Source of the DNA: Deroplatys truncata
Lineage: Eukaryota > Arthropoda > Insecta > Mantodea > Mantidae
DNA: 64,000 nucleotides
Assembly (NCBI GenBank): GCA_030765065.1
Contig: CM060977.1
Coordinates: 129,150,295 to 129,214,294 of the forward strand
Direction: 5' to 3'
Shown here: positions 46,590-58,003 of the stretch, in pieces
Layout of the letters: the number at the start of each line of letters is the position of its first letter
Position numbering within the stretch: the stretch's first letter is position 1
The notes under the pieces: generated by a model
Seen by the model: only the letters and a program-made list of their open reading frames with translations
Database searches by the model: none
What the model was told of the DNA's origin: nothing
Made by a program: the position numbers and the translations under genes

Positions 46590-47950
46590 ACATATTTTTC
46601 TAAAATGTTTTTTATTTCATCTGACAGGAGAGGTATTGCATTCCACCCAAAATTTCGATGTCGAGATTTCACCGAAAATGTGTGTTTTGAGCTTCCCTGA
46701 GCACCCCCTAAAAAGTATTGATGGAAGAACGTCTCTGTATGTGTATGTGAAGAGCATAACTCAAGAAAAGATAGCAGGTTAAATACCAAAGTTGGTATTG
46801 TCATTTTTTCTCAATACTTGGAAGCATTTCATTTTTTAAAAAATTGCTTTATCGATTTTGATTAAACTGCCATACGTTTAAGATATTTTCATACAAATGA
46901 AATGTATTTTCTGGGAATAGCCTATGAAGCTCTCTTCCTATGAATGCTTTTGCTAACTGGTAAACCCTAAGAGATAGAAAAAATCTTAATATACAAAAAC
47001 TGTACATCCCGTTAAAGCACAGAGTTTATGTCAATAACTTTTTAGTTAACTATTTCGGAGATATTCCTTGTTATTGGTTTGAATTTGAAGTAGGTTTATT
47101 TATTTTTAAGAGGAGTTATTTTATTTCGACTGTTGGGGAGCTGTTCCGGTAGCATTCGCCCCAAGTTTAAAAATATTAACTTTGTAATTTTGTCTGTTTC
47201 TTTAAATATTATATATTTATGTTTGCCTCAGCTGCGTCAGTATTATTGTTAGAGACATGGATTTCTTTGCAGGGAGTAGTGTGGCTAAGAATGTAGGTTT
47301 ACACAGATTATAATGTGTACTTCACTCCATTTATTAATTCTTTAAACGATTAAAATAATAGAGATCAGTGAGATTATTTATTATTACTTGCACTTTTTTT
47401 AAACGCGTAAATTATTTTAGTCTCACACTGAATATGTATTAAACTTCTCGAAGACGCGTCTCGCGTCCGGTTAGTAACGCTGTCTACAAGCAACTGACTT
47501 CTGAATTTGTAAATTTTGCACCATTTTAGTTTCTGATTGGCTGATCCTACTCCAATAGAATACTTTTATTTAACTTGAGCTTTTTTCCGCTTGATTGGCT
47601 ATTCATAAACTGCCTCAAAAATGACATTATTGCTGCTCCAAGAATTACCAGTAGCATTATTAAACATTCTAATTCATTATTGCCTCAAGGCTACCTCATT
47701 GATAGCAACTTTTAACCTATTATTCTCACAGCTCCTACATTATTAAATTACCTAATAAAAACACATAACATTATTGAACATGTACATAATAATATAAACA
47801 TTAATACTATGACTGTTACATGCATTTTATATATTATACACATACTGCTTTAAGGCAGGCTGTTATATTTTATATTATGTAATTAGCCTGAAATATTTAA
47901 GTGTTAAAAATACTGCCTCAAATTTTAAAGTGTATATACTTTTCTCAATC
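46590..47950 (-). repeat. R1 repeat copy 13, interrupted by R2 copy C
   Basis: R1 sequence occupies 46590-47085 (tail and middle) and ~47925-47950. Joined across the R2 insertion, GGTTTGAATT continues as TTAAAGTG, as in intact R1 copies. Confidence 0.72.
47086..47920 (+). mobile_element. R2 DNA transposon copy C
   Basis: Starts TGAAGTAGG and ends ATACTGCCTCA, with a perfect AATT duplication at 47082-47085 and 47921-47924. The shortest copy (835 bp); the loss is in the first 100 bp. It has the intact form of the site that received the Penelope element in copy A. Confidence 0.88.
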
Positions 47951-48858
47951 TTAAAGTAGGAGAGAGCGTGCAAGTTGGCACACATTTTAAGTTATATTTT
48001 TATTGCAGCAATACTTCAGGTAATCCTGACTTGGTACTGTTTTGTAGATTTCTTTAATTCTATCTCTTAATAATTGCGTCATTATTTCACGGGAGCATGA
48101 AGTTCAATTTTTCAAACCACTCCGTACTGAGTCAACTTACCCCACCTAGGAGGCAGGTTGGTTCAGGATGTGGTCTAATTTGGCTACATGTTACTTAAAT
48201 GGGAAGTATGCGTTCTAAATTGTTTGTTGTAAATAAATATCACGATCAAGTCATTAAGAACACTTCAGATATGCTGTTACAGATATAGCATAGTAAAAAC
48301 ACCTAACACAGGATAACGCTTTTTATACATATCAACAGGATTTTGAAGTAAGATTTAACTAAGAGTTAACTAAAAACTTAAATGGCAATGATAAAATGAA
48401 ACACACTACACAAATTAATTGGAAACGCCCGAAAAACCATTTAAACAAACGAACTGCCCGTGGCTATCATTGTGTCAACCTCCCCATATTTGGTGTGCCA
48501 ACTTGCCCCTGGATGCTCGATATAACGATCAAGAACAAAAAATTAAAATACTTAAAATACCAAGGAATAAAGACACTTAAAAGCACTTCCAAACCAAAAT
48601 ATTTAGAAGCCATTTAGTACTGGATATGTACCCAGGAAACAAATTCACCATGAAGTGAATAATTACAAACCTCGTGGGAAAAACAACCCCACTACAACTT
48701 GTCACAAGGATTATCGCTTCCGTGGGACGTGTATTTGGAGACAAGGAATAGTATGTCTGCATTCTACTGCAATGTGTTGACTAAGAGCTGAAATAAGAGC
48801 CAACTTGCTCCTGTAGACAACCTGCCCCCTCAGCCCTGTTTATTCGGTTTTGTAACGT
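47951..48858. other. Unassigned DNA with repeated AAGTTGGC motif
   Basis: GCAAGTTGGCACAC at 47970-47983 has an exact inverse at 48493-48506. Related words occur at ~48130 (inverse), ~48150 (direct), and ~48800 and ~48822 (inverse). This may mark a ~540-880 bp MITE, but no target duplication was found. The 73-codon frame inside is not recognised. Confidence 0.4.
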
Positions 48859-48876
48859 TTCTCTCTCTCTCTCTCG

Positions 48877-48924
<48 letters not shown>
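48859..48924 (+). repeat. (CT)n microsatellite
   Basis: CT run with three CTCG interruptions. The RERERE frame on the minus strand is an artefact of it. Confidence 0.97.
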
Positions 48925-48926
<2 letters not shown>

Positions 48927-48949
48927 AACACGTAAAGAGAACGTAAGCA

Positions 48950-49153
48950 ATCATATAGGGACCCACTCTTAAAATATTTGAGTATCTGTTAAAGTCTATT
49001 GTATTCCCTATTCCGCTTCTACCTACAAGGAAACAAAGCAATTTCTGCAGATGTTTATCTCGATTAACATGAATTAGATACAAGCATAAGCATTTGTAAG
49101 AATAGTTTATAAAAGAGTGCGGAAAACGACATGCGAATCCAAAGCATAACATT
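48950..49153 (-). repeat. R1 repeat copy 14 (head fragment)
   Basis: Head-side ~200 bp, joined directly to the tail of copy 15. Confidence 0.65.
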
Positions 49154-50009
49154 TTTTACTTTCTCTACTACGTATACTAAGTAGGGGAAGTATTGCATTC
49201 CACACAAAAATTCAATACCCAGATTTCACAGGAAATACATGTTTTGAGGTGCACTGAATGGACATAAAGCATTTTTGGAAATAAGTCCGCGGGTGCGTGT
49301 GCGTGTGTGTCTGTCTGTGAACAGCATAACTCATAAACGAACAGTCGGATAACACTAAACTTGGTATTTAGGTTCAGTATCTTCCAGAGATGCGACACGA
49401 AGGTTTTCAAGATTATCCCCCCCCACCCCAAATTGCCCTTTACATGGAACATTTTTCGAATATGTTAATTTTATAAAAAATGGCTATAAGATTTTGAATA
49501 AAATACCCTAAGTTTAAGACATTTTTATGGAAAATCAATTGTATATCCCGAATTTTCTGGGAATGTCTCCAAAAGTATTCTTCATTGAGAACGACTTTTG
49601 CATAACCGGTAAAGCATAAGAGATACATAACATTTTACTACACAAAAATGTAGATTGCCTTAAAATACACAATTTATGTTATATACATTTTTTTTGAGTG
49701 AACCATTTTCGAGATATTGCTTGTTATTCCCTTAAATTTTCCAATACATATACGTTTTCTCAAATGGGAATTCGTTATTCATTTTTTGGTCCTGGTAATG
49801 CAAAGAGAATGGGATACCCCACATAGCAACCAGTTCTTAAAATATTTGACTATTGCTTAAAGCCTACCAATTCCCCTTACTCTACAAGAAAATTAGCAAT
49901 AAGATTAACATCTCGATATCTCGATTAACATGAAGCATATGGAGAATAAGCGTTTGTAAAAATAGTTTGTACAAGAGTAGAGAAAGTCATGTGAGTGTAA
50001 CACATCAGA
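49154..50009 (-). repeat. R1 repeat copy 15 (full length)
   Basis: From the tail CTTTCTCTACTACGTATAC to the head GAGTGTAACACATCAGA. Among the best preserved copies. Confidence 0.85.
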
Positions 50010-50106
50010 CTTTTTTTAATTTGAGGTCCTCAAAACGTTTATTTCTGGTAAAATCTGCGCAATAAATTTTTGGTGCAGTGCAAATACCTCATATACTTAT
50101 TATAGG
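50010..50106 (+). repeat. R1 repeat copy 16 (tail fragment)
   Basis: Only the last ~95 bp of R1, in the opposite orientation to copy 15: CCTCAAAACGTTTATTTCTG to the final TTATTATAGGTAA. Confidence 0.55.
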
Positions 50107-50432
50107 TAAACGTGCGTAACACGGAAGGGCCTCGGAACCGGGGTACAATACCGCACGCAAGCCAGTGCCCCTTGTGCTTCCAACGTGATCCCTGAGAGGG
50201 AGGGAGGGAGGGAGGGAGAGACCCGAAGGGTGTACAGATCCGGATGCCGATAGGCGCAAGCAAGGACGGGGTTCCTAACGTTTCCAGATACAACGCAGCC
50301 GACGCCGCACGGTCCTAGCCCACAAGCCACCAACCTCCAGGGTTCCCCGCAGCCAGAGTGGGCAGGGATCGATCCCTGTACCTCCCGAATGCGGGCCACA
50401 ACGTAACCGCCTGAGCCATCCCGCTCGGATTC
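50107..50432 (-). mobile_element. tRNA-derived SINE (SINE-B)
   Basis: The minus strand starts GAGCGGGATGGCTCAGGCGG, the same tRNA-like head as SINE-A, with a B-box-like GGGATCGATCC. It then has a different GC-rich body with a (CCCT)n stretch (forward 50194-50220). The 154-codon minus frame across it is a chance frame. One copy seen. Confidence 0.65.
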
Positions 50433-51167
50433 TCTAGGCAAGTAGCATAGAAAGTAAAAGCCTATCGACAATGAAAGCTTAACCGGAATCTGATGTAGCG
50501 GTTTTACAAATTGATTCGTGTCATCTGTCAGGGCAATTGGCCTTAAATAAATACTGGAAATCAAATGGAGACTTTAATTATTTAAAGTAGAAATGCGAGT
50601 TATGTCGTGGTACTAGTCACTTCTTGCTCGCTGGATAAGCACTACAACGCAAATCCCAATATTTGTGCCGAGGGCATCGCTTATGAATGTGAGAGTGCTG
50701 CCGATATCGAACGGAGGGCCATTGCAATTAACGTGCCCCCCGCGCCCTCCAATTGAATGCGATATTCAGGGCTCCCCTTTGGGGTCGGGATATTTATTTT
50801 ATTAGACTATCCAGTCAATATAAACACTGCGCTAAAGCGATGGTATGGTGCTTGTTTCATGGACAATATCTAGCCTAGTGCAACATTTGATAGTGTGTTA
50901 GAGGAAGGAACAAAGGCTATCGTTTTTGCCGAGTTCCACACTTTTTATAAATTTATTTGACGGATACTCAAATAAGTTGAACTGCAATGCCATGATTGTT
51001 ATTAATAGTGTGTTTCTATTCGTATAGTGACGCAAGTTAGTCCTGAGAAGCTGCCGTAGATACTGACACTGCGCCTCAGAGAGAAAGAGCCCTGTTCACA
51101 TTCAAAATTCCTTCAATTATTTAATTGCCGTAACACACGTTATGATCAATAGACAGGGACCTCCAGT
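50433..51167. other. Unassigned DNA
   Basis: A fragment near 50580-50620 resembles the SINE-A body (ATGTCGTGGTACTAGTC). Otherwise nothing supported. Confidence 0.35.
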
Positions 51168-52806
51168 ATCCAACAAATCCGATCGTTACATTCATATGAC
51201 TTTCTCTATACGCATCGTTTATAAAAATAGTACTGTATAACTAGTACGATAAAAACTAGTCTTACTAAAGCTTATTTTTATATTTACACTGCGTTCGTTT
51301 TATGCCAAGGCCACAACCGCCTTATATACGTATCGGCCGAGAAGGCAGTGATCTCGGTATTATGCCACTGCGCAGAAGCGGTGCACGGCGTGTCAAGGGT
51401 ACGTTTATCAGCTGTGAGCTGTCTCAGTCGTAGCTTTGTCTTCGTGTTGTGAAGTGTTTCGACAATACGTGTGTTGTGTGTGATTTTGTTAGGAATGTGA
51501 AGTCTCTTATTATCCACGGAAATATCTGCCAACAAATTCACGCTTCAAGTGCGTATTTTTATGTAGGATATATGCTTGAAAACTGAATCGTGTGGACACG
51601 GGTGTAGGCAATTTCAGCAGCAATTTCCTGTTATCCAGTTCCAGGTAGAAACACTGCGAGATGTTTCGTCAATAAATTTGGAACAACGGGATCGCTAAAC
51701 ATTAACAATAAAGCTTATAGGAACAATCCCCACACTATAGACGAACTTAAGAACAATATAAAAGCAGAAATTATGAACATTACTCGAAAAGAACTCATGT
51801 GTATGAGTGGTAATTTCACCCGACGATGTCAAGAATATCTTCGCGCAGATGGACACCACCTTCAACTACACTTATAACAAGCTTAGTACTCATTACATAT
51901 ATACTACTAACACTCGTGAGTAAGTAACGCGGGAGCTACTGAAAGGAAAACCCCACACTGTAGTAGACTGTGTGCGGAGCAAGCGTTTGCGCGATCCACG
52001 GCCTTGGCAAAAAACGAAGGCACTGCACTTCATTTTAATCCAAATAAAAATTTGCAGAAATAGTTACATTACACATTTCGTTATAGATACAAAGAGAACA
52101 GCAATAGACAAATGTATAAGAACTAGGTGCTATACGCTCGCCTAAAAATTCCATAATGTCTCAATGGAATGGCAGGAAACAACTGAATGTTGACAGGACT
52201 AAAAGCATGGATAAGTATTGAACAATTCAAACCATAAATAATGATATATCGCAAGTGTTAGGGCCACAAAAAATTAATTAAAATAAACTGGGTTTTTTAA
52301 AGAGATCTACATATTTTGTTCAAGACGTTTTCGTCTATCGCTTAACATTTACCAGGTATGCAAGGCTATGCAAATTTCCTTCCGAATGAAGCGGGCTTTA
52401 CAAGCTATTTCCAGAAAATTCAATATATACATTTTATTTGTTATGAAATATCTTAAATATATAGTATTTTAATCAAAATCATTACAGCGATTTTTCAGAA
52501 AATAAAAAATTTTAAAACATGTTCCATGCTTAGGGTAGGGGGATTTTATTGAAAAATCTTCGTGTCGCATCTTTGGAAGGTACCAAACCTGTATACCAAG
52601 TTCCGTATTTATCCGGCTTTTCCCATACCATCCGGCATTCGAAAATTCTTTTCACAGACACACACATACACACGCAGAGTTTTCCTCTTTTTTTATTTAG
52701 AGAACCTGAAAACAGTACGAGTATATCCAGTGAAATCTCAGTATCGAAGTTTTGGATGTAATTTAATATCTTCTCTACCTAATAGGCACGTGGTAGGGAA
52801 AGTAAA
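51168..52806 (+). repeat. R1 repeat copy 17, interrupted
   Basis: R1 sequence is 51168-51286 (head) and 52026-52806 (remainder to AGGTAGGGAAAGTAAAA-type tail). The gap is the TIR element that follows. Confidence 0.72.
51287..52025. mobile_element. 739-bp non-autonomous TIR element
   Basis: The ends are inverted repeats over ~26 bp: left CACTGCGTTCGTTTTATGCC and, on the other strand at the right, CAGTGCCTTCGTTTTTTGCC, both continuing AAGGCC. It interrupts R1 copy 17. It contains a TATA-like stretch at ~51320 (minus strand) and no recognised ORF. No clean target duplication is visible, so the superfamily stays open (hAT-like CAGTG tips are one option). Confidence 0.72.
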
Positions 52807-53803
52807 AAGTGTGTATTGACAGTTAATCAGGATCAAAAATAATTAGCTAGAATTAAAAGCTTCTGTAAGAATTATTTGTAGAAGAGTGATAGAGAGGTTC
52901 GTGTGAATGTACCGGATAATATTTCCAAAGAGAAGTATACACTAAATTCAATGCAAACACACATATTGTGTATTTAAGATACTTTGCAATTCCTTTCCTA
53001 AATTCCTGAGAACGAAGAAGAGAATTTAATCGCTCTAGGCAATGCCGTGTAACTACAAACCACAATTTAATTATACACGACACTAAAGACACCTTAACGA
53101 GATAAAATTAAAACGAGTGTCCCAACTCTATCCTCCCTAGGATGCGAGACGCTTACTTGTCTTTCGAACCTGACCCGTTCCGGCAGCTACATTGCTCTCA
53201 GCTATGTACAGGAATTACTCTCAGGAGTTGGCACTGCTGCATACAAACACTTAATATCGAATCTCTATATGTCTGTGGAGAAGGGGAACTGTATTACAGA
53301 GGTTTACCGAGGGATTATGTTATGAAAATTACCACTGTCGTATCTGGGAGTCCCATAAAAATTTCAGCCACAGACAGAGAGCGAGAGGGAGCGGGCTGTA
53401 TGGTGGGTGGGGCTGGTAGTTAATTTAGCGCATTGTGTTATTATGAATACGGAGTTAATTTACTGTGAAGCCCTCTATTGTTGTAATATAGTTCAAGGCA
53501 AAAGGAAATTGTTCCTTGTTCCTTCTTAGCCACACTCCCTTCCCTCAGCAAGCTCTTTCTTCCTGCCTCTAGACTTACAAACACAAAACACAGCGTGTTC
53601 TTTTCTAACTCGCCATGTTCCTTACTGTCTTTACTGATCACCATGCTCTTATTTGTTTTTCTTTTAGTATCTTATTATATAGTATTTTCCCTTGCTCTAT
53701 TTCGGATCTTAGGGCACTAATATCTGACATTATTTAGTACATTTAATATCTTACATAATGAATGGTTTTGTATGAATTGGAAGATCGTTACAAGGAAAAA
53801 AAT
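52807..53803. other. Unassigned DNA
   Basis: No supported gene. A GGATGCGAGACGCTTACT stretch near 53140 faintly resembles the SINE-A head. Confidence 0.35.
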
Positions 53804-54634
53804 TCCAGTCAGTTACATTTACATCACTTTCTATACCCTCTTTCCTTATTAATGGGTACAGAAATTATTATTCCTACAAAGGTTTATTTTATTTTTTAAC
53901 CCAGATAAGCCTTAGCAGAAAAAGCTATATTACACTTTCATTATAGACATAAAGGGAATGGCGAATACTTGGCCTAAAATTCCATAGTTTACATGTAATC
54001 GCAAAAAAACAACTGAAAATCATGATGACTTGAAAGAATGTAGTATTGAATAAATTGAACATTAATAACGAATATATTAGAAATGGCTGATACCGCAAAA
54101 CATTTATTGATATAAATTGTGTTTTAAAGAGATCTACTTTTTGTGTAGTATGTTTTCGTCTATCGCTTAACGTTTACCAGTTATACAAGATTATACCTTC
54201 TATTTGAAGAGCACTTCAAAGGCTATTCCCAGAAAATTCAAGTTATACAGTTTATTTGTTATGTAAACATCTCTAATATATGGTATTTTAATTCAAATAG
54301 TTAGAGGTGTTTTTAGAAAATAAAAAAATCCTAAAAATAATTCATGTAAAGAGTAGTTTGGGCTAGGGAATTTTCTTAGAAATCTTCGCGTCGCATCTTT
54401 GAAAGGCGTTGAACCTAAATACCAAGTTTAGTGTTTATCCAGTATTTCGTTTTTGAGTTATGGTGTTCACTCACTCTCACTCCTAGCTCACACACACACA
54501 GACATTTTTTTAAAATGCTTCTTTGGTTCCGGGACCTCAAAATACGTATTTCCGGTGAAATATCGTTATCTAATTTTTGGGTGGAATGGAATACCTTCTC
54601 TATTTACTAGATACGAGATAGAAAAACTAAAATG
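53804..54634 (+). repeat. R1 repeat copy 18
   Basis: Full-length, first of three head-to-tail units. Tail ends GAGATAGAAAAACTAAAA. Confidence 0.8.
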
Positions 54635-54784
54635 TCTGATGTGTTGCATTCACACAACTTTTTTTATTCGCTCTTTGGTTCAGAGGGCCTCAAAACATTT
54701 CCGGTGAAATCTAGGTATTGAATTTTTGGGTGGAATAGAATACCTACTCTACCTACTAGATACAAGGTAGAAAAAGTAAAAAAA
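54635..54784 (+). repeat. R1 repeat copy 19, 150-bp deletion form
   Basis: Head TCTGATGTGTTGCATTC is joined after ~35 bp to the last ~110 bp of R1 (GGGCCTCAAAACATTTCC onwards). Both ends are kept and ~700 bp are lost. It sits exactly between two complete units. Confidence 0.82.
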
Positions 54785-55610
54785 TCTCATGTGTTGCATT
54801 AACACCACTTTCTTTACCCGCTCTTCTGCAAACTATTATTAAAAAGTTTATTCCTCCGTTTTCTTCCCGATTAACAAGTTAAATCTTCAATATACACACA
54901 CATTTCTTTTTAGCCACCAGTAGAATACAGTACGCTAAAACAGTATCGAGTTTTAAAAGCGCATCATCTGTGATAGCTTTCAAATTCCATGCTCCTTGCA
55001 TGATCACGAGGAAAATAAAAGGAATAATGTCTTACTACTTCAAAAAGAAAAGTAATTGAAAATTCAAACCAACAACAAAGAATATCAATGCAAATGGTTA
55101 ACGCCTCAAAAAACGTATTTGCCATAAAATGTGTGCTTCAAACAGCCACATTTTCTATGTAGTACGATTTTGACTTGATATCTCTTATGGTTTAGCAATT
55201 GTACAAAAGTCATCAGAATGGAGAGGACCTCACAGTCTATTCTCAGAAAATTGAAATACATATATATTTTATTGGCAACGAAAATATCTTAAACATATGT
55301 TTTTTTAATAAAAGGGTTTAGCAATTTTGATCAAATAAACAGTAACGAACATTTTTCCACGTAAAGGGTAGTTTTGCATGGGAGGATTTTCACCAAAACC
55401 TCTCTGCTATTTTCCTTCGAAGTTTCGAACTTAAATACCAGGTTTTGGTACTTAATTTTAGGTTATGCTGCTCACACACATGGAAGCTTTTCTAAAAGTC
55501 TTTTTTGGATTACAGGAGCCTCAAACATGTATTTCTGGGGAAATCTCGACATCGAATTTTTGGATGTAATGCAACACTTTTTCTTACTAAGGTAAGTAGA
55601 AAAAATAAAT
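54785..55610 (+). repeat. R1 repeat copy 20
   Basis: Head TCTCATGTGTTGCATT to tail GGTAAGTAGAAAAAATAAAT. Third unit of the array. Confidence 0.78.
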
Positions 55611-55856
55611 AAATAAAAAAGCAAGAAATAATCTACCGTATAAATAATCAATTCTTATAATAATGGGGTATGACCAATCTTAAATCAAAATATGCCTTCT
55701 TCACCCATTTTCGGATCATTTCTACATTAAAATGGACGAAAGCACAACAGGATGAAAGAACAAAAAGCCCAAGGCACTCTGGAATGAAATCCATCACAAC
55801 AATAGATTATCCTTCTACTGAGAGTTGACTTTGATCTGGTCGAGTGATGTACATTA

Positions 55857-56800
55857 TACAGGATGGGCCAAATGTCACTACCCATTATTATTTCTATCTA
55901 TTATGGTTTTAATCTCCCCTGAATTTCAAATTACCCGCCTGTGGCGTTCATATTGATAATTAGTTACTCAGATATACACTAGAGGAAATTGATAAATCAT
56001 CCTTCTGTCAGATGTTTATTTAGAGATTTATTTTGCCTAGATATGTTCTGTGTTCATGTTGTTGGTATTTGGTCAACAGAAGAAAGAGATTTCTTGCATT
56101 AAAATATGGTACAACACTGGTTACGCGTTATTAATTTATTATGGAGCGGACACCTCAGTACTGTTCCATCAACATGGAAGTCGGTCTATAATTTACGGAA
56201 ACGTTTTGAAGGAAATGAATCAGCCGTATGTCAGGTAGGTCATCGTTAAGTGAAAAGAAACGTGAAAGTGTTACAAGCTATTATACGGAGTCCTAAAATG
56301 TCTACTCGCATTCAAATGATCAAATTTAATCAAAATACTTGTAACAGGTGAAACGCACATAGAAATGTTGACTACCTGTGTGGTTCCAGGGTTGCGAACG
56401 AACTACAAGAATTTCAACTGAGTTTTCTTTCAGCATGATGGTGCTCCAGAACATTACCTTCATGGGCGTTTGGTGGAAGAGATATTGGAAGACAAGCGAC
56501 AGTAGAAATGTTTCTCAGATCACTAGACCTCACTCCAATGGATTGTTTATCTTGGGGATTGATTAACGATATGCTCTATACTTCAAAACCAACCACAATC
56601 GAGAACTGAAAAACACCATTGATAATGCTTTTCAGATTATTGATTCGAATCCACAACAGCGTGAAGAAATATGCTTAAATGTCAATGCAGAGGAGAGAGA
56701 ATTTCATAAAGTGCACTATAAATAACTCACATAAATGAAAGTATTAATACCATCATAGAGCAGAAGTAGTAATATATAGTGACTCTTGGCCCACCCTGTA
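55857..56800 (+). mobile_element. Mariner-type element with paired ends
   Basis: Left end TACAGGATGGGCCAAATGTC; right end on the other strand TACAGGGTGGGCCAAGAGTC; both go on with ACTA and an AT-rich stretch. TA flanks both sides (55855-55856, 56801-56802). Length 944 bp, shorter than a complete mariner (about 1.3 kb), so the interior has deletions. Confidence 0.85.
56030..56725 (+). pseudogene. Mariner/IS630-type transposase remnant
   Basis: Broken frames inside the element read VLQAIIRSPKMSTR (helix-turn-helix side), then VANELQEFQLSF, HDGAPEHYL (second catalytic Asp block), SLDLTPMDCLSWGL (third acidic block, PDLTPMD-like) and a C-terminal part NAFQIIDSNPQQREEICLNV. The first catalytic Asp region is deleted between STR and the NELQEF segment. 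The DLTPMD signature places it with mariner-like insect transposases rather than Tc1. Confidence 0.78.
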
Positions 56801-56802
56801 TA

Positions 56803-56965
56803 TTGATATTCGCCTGCAAAATTTCCCACGTATGGAACCACCATCATATGAATTCAGTATGAATATTGCAGATGTGAACAATTAGTGAATTGATGCAGTA
56901 TGTTAGATCCAAGCCTATATTTTAAAATGCATGTTTCCGATATAGATATTCAAAGTATTATTTCG
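56803..56965. other. Short spacer
   Basis: Nothing supported. Confidence 0.3.
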
Positions 56966-57274
56966 TCCTCCGTGGTGTAGCGGTTATCGTGCTAGCCTCT
57001 AGTTCCCGAGGTCGTGGGTTCAAACCCGACGAAGGGCGATGGATTTTTTCGGGCGTAAAAATCCTTACCAAGGCTTCCTTCGGAAGGGAAGTTCCGGTGG
57101 TTCCATGTCGTAGATTTACGGCACGTAAAAGAACTTCAAGCCTGATAATGGGGCCTCTGAGCAAATTTACAGGGCTTCTACGCCCCATATACAATGGGAC
57201 GCTAAGGACCACAGTAGTTAAAGAGCGTCCATAAATAAAGCACATTTAATTTATTTCATTAACGTATTATTACG
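56966..57274 (+). mobile_element. tRNA-derived SINE (SINE-D), full length
   Basis: The head has perfect pol III boxes: A box TGGTGTAGCGG (56973-56983) and B box GGTTCAAACCC (57017-57027). The body runs through TAAAAATCCTTACCAAGGC and GTAGATTTACGGCACGTAAA to a tail with AGCGTCCATAAATAAAGC and an AT-rich end shared with the second copy. The long A-to-B-to-body layout and a second copy show it is a SINE, not a tRNA gene. Confidence 0.85.
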
Positions 57275-57767
57275 ACTACGCCATGAACTAATAGCATATA
57301 TTTTAAATTGAAATTTAAATGTAAAGAATTAGGCAAATATTTCACAATATAGGTACCAAAAGGGATTCCGTTTTGCTAAATACGATAAAGCATTTATAGA
57401 GTCTGAAAAATAATGCTAAAAGGCTGTAACCTAAATTTCGATTTGATGACCAGGTTTGTCACTACAAAGCTCTTCTAGAATTAAAATGTTACCGGTTTTC
57501 AAACGTCAGGTAGTTGAGTGGCATTTCATGACGTTTCGTTTGTTGTTACAAGAATGACTTAGTGGGCTAACTTTTCCTTCCCTCTTTTTATTGCTTTTGG
57601 CTTGGATTTGGTTGCAGCTAAGACTTCTGAAGAAAGAATTAAGATATGTGTTTGAGGTGTTCTCTTCTGCGTGCTCAAGAATATATTAATACAATAAAAT
57701 AATTATCCTGCAGTAATTCATCAGTGAAATGTTTTAATTTTGCGATCCTAAATTTTGACCGACATTT
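57275..57767. other. Spacer between inverted SINE-D copies
   Basis: AT-rich, no gene. Confidence 0.35.
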
Positions 57768-58003
57768 TCGTAATAATACTTTAATGAAATAAATTAAATG
57801 AGCTTTATTTATGGACGCTCTTTAACTACTGTGATCCTTAGCGTCCCATTCTGTATGGGGCGTAGAAGACCTGTAAATTTGCTCAGAGGCCTCATCAGGC
57901 TGTACGTTCTTTTACGTGCCGTAAATCTACGACACGGAACCACCGGCATTACTTCCCTTCCGAAGGAAGCCTTGCTAAGGATTTTTACGCCCGAAAAAAC
58001 ACA
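57768..58003 (-). mobile_element. SINE-D, 5'-truncated copy
   Basis: The inverse of 57048-57274, ending at GCCCGAAAAAA; the tRNA head is missing, as expected from incomplete reverse transcription. With the full copy it forms a ~230-bp inverted repeat with a ~490-bp loop. Confidence 0.85.

Noticed and set aside
48781-49152. Arg/Glu-rich 123-codon protein
   Set aside because: Translation of the (CT)n microsatellite plus R1 head.
50100-50564. 154-codon minus frame
   Set aside because: Covers SINE-B including its tRNA-like head; no conserved domain.
56966-57040. tRNA gene with perfect A and B boxes
   Set aside because: No closed cloverleaf; sequence continues into a body that has a second truncated copy at 57.8-58.0 kb.
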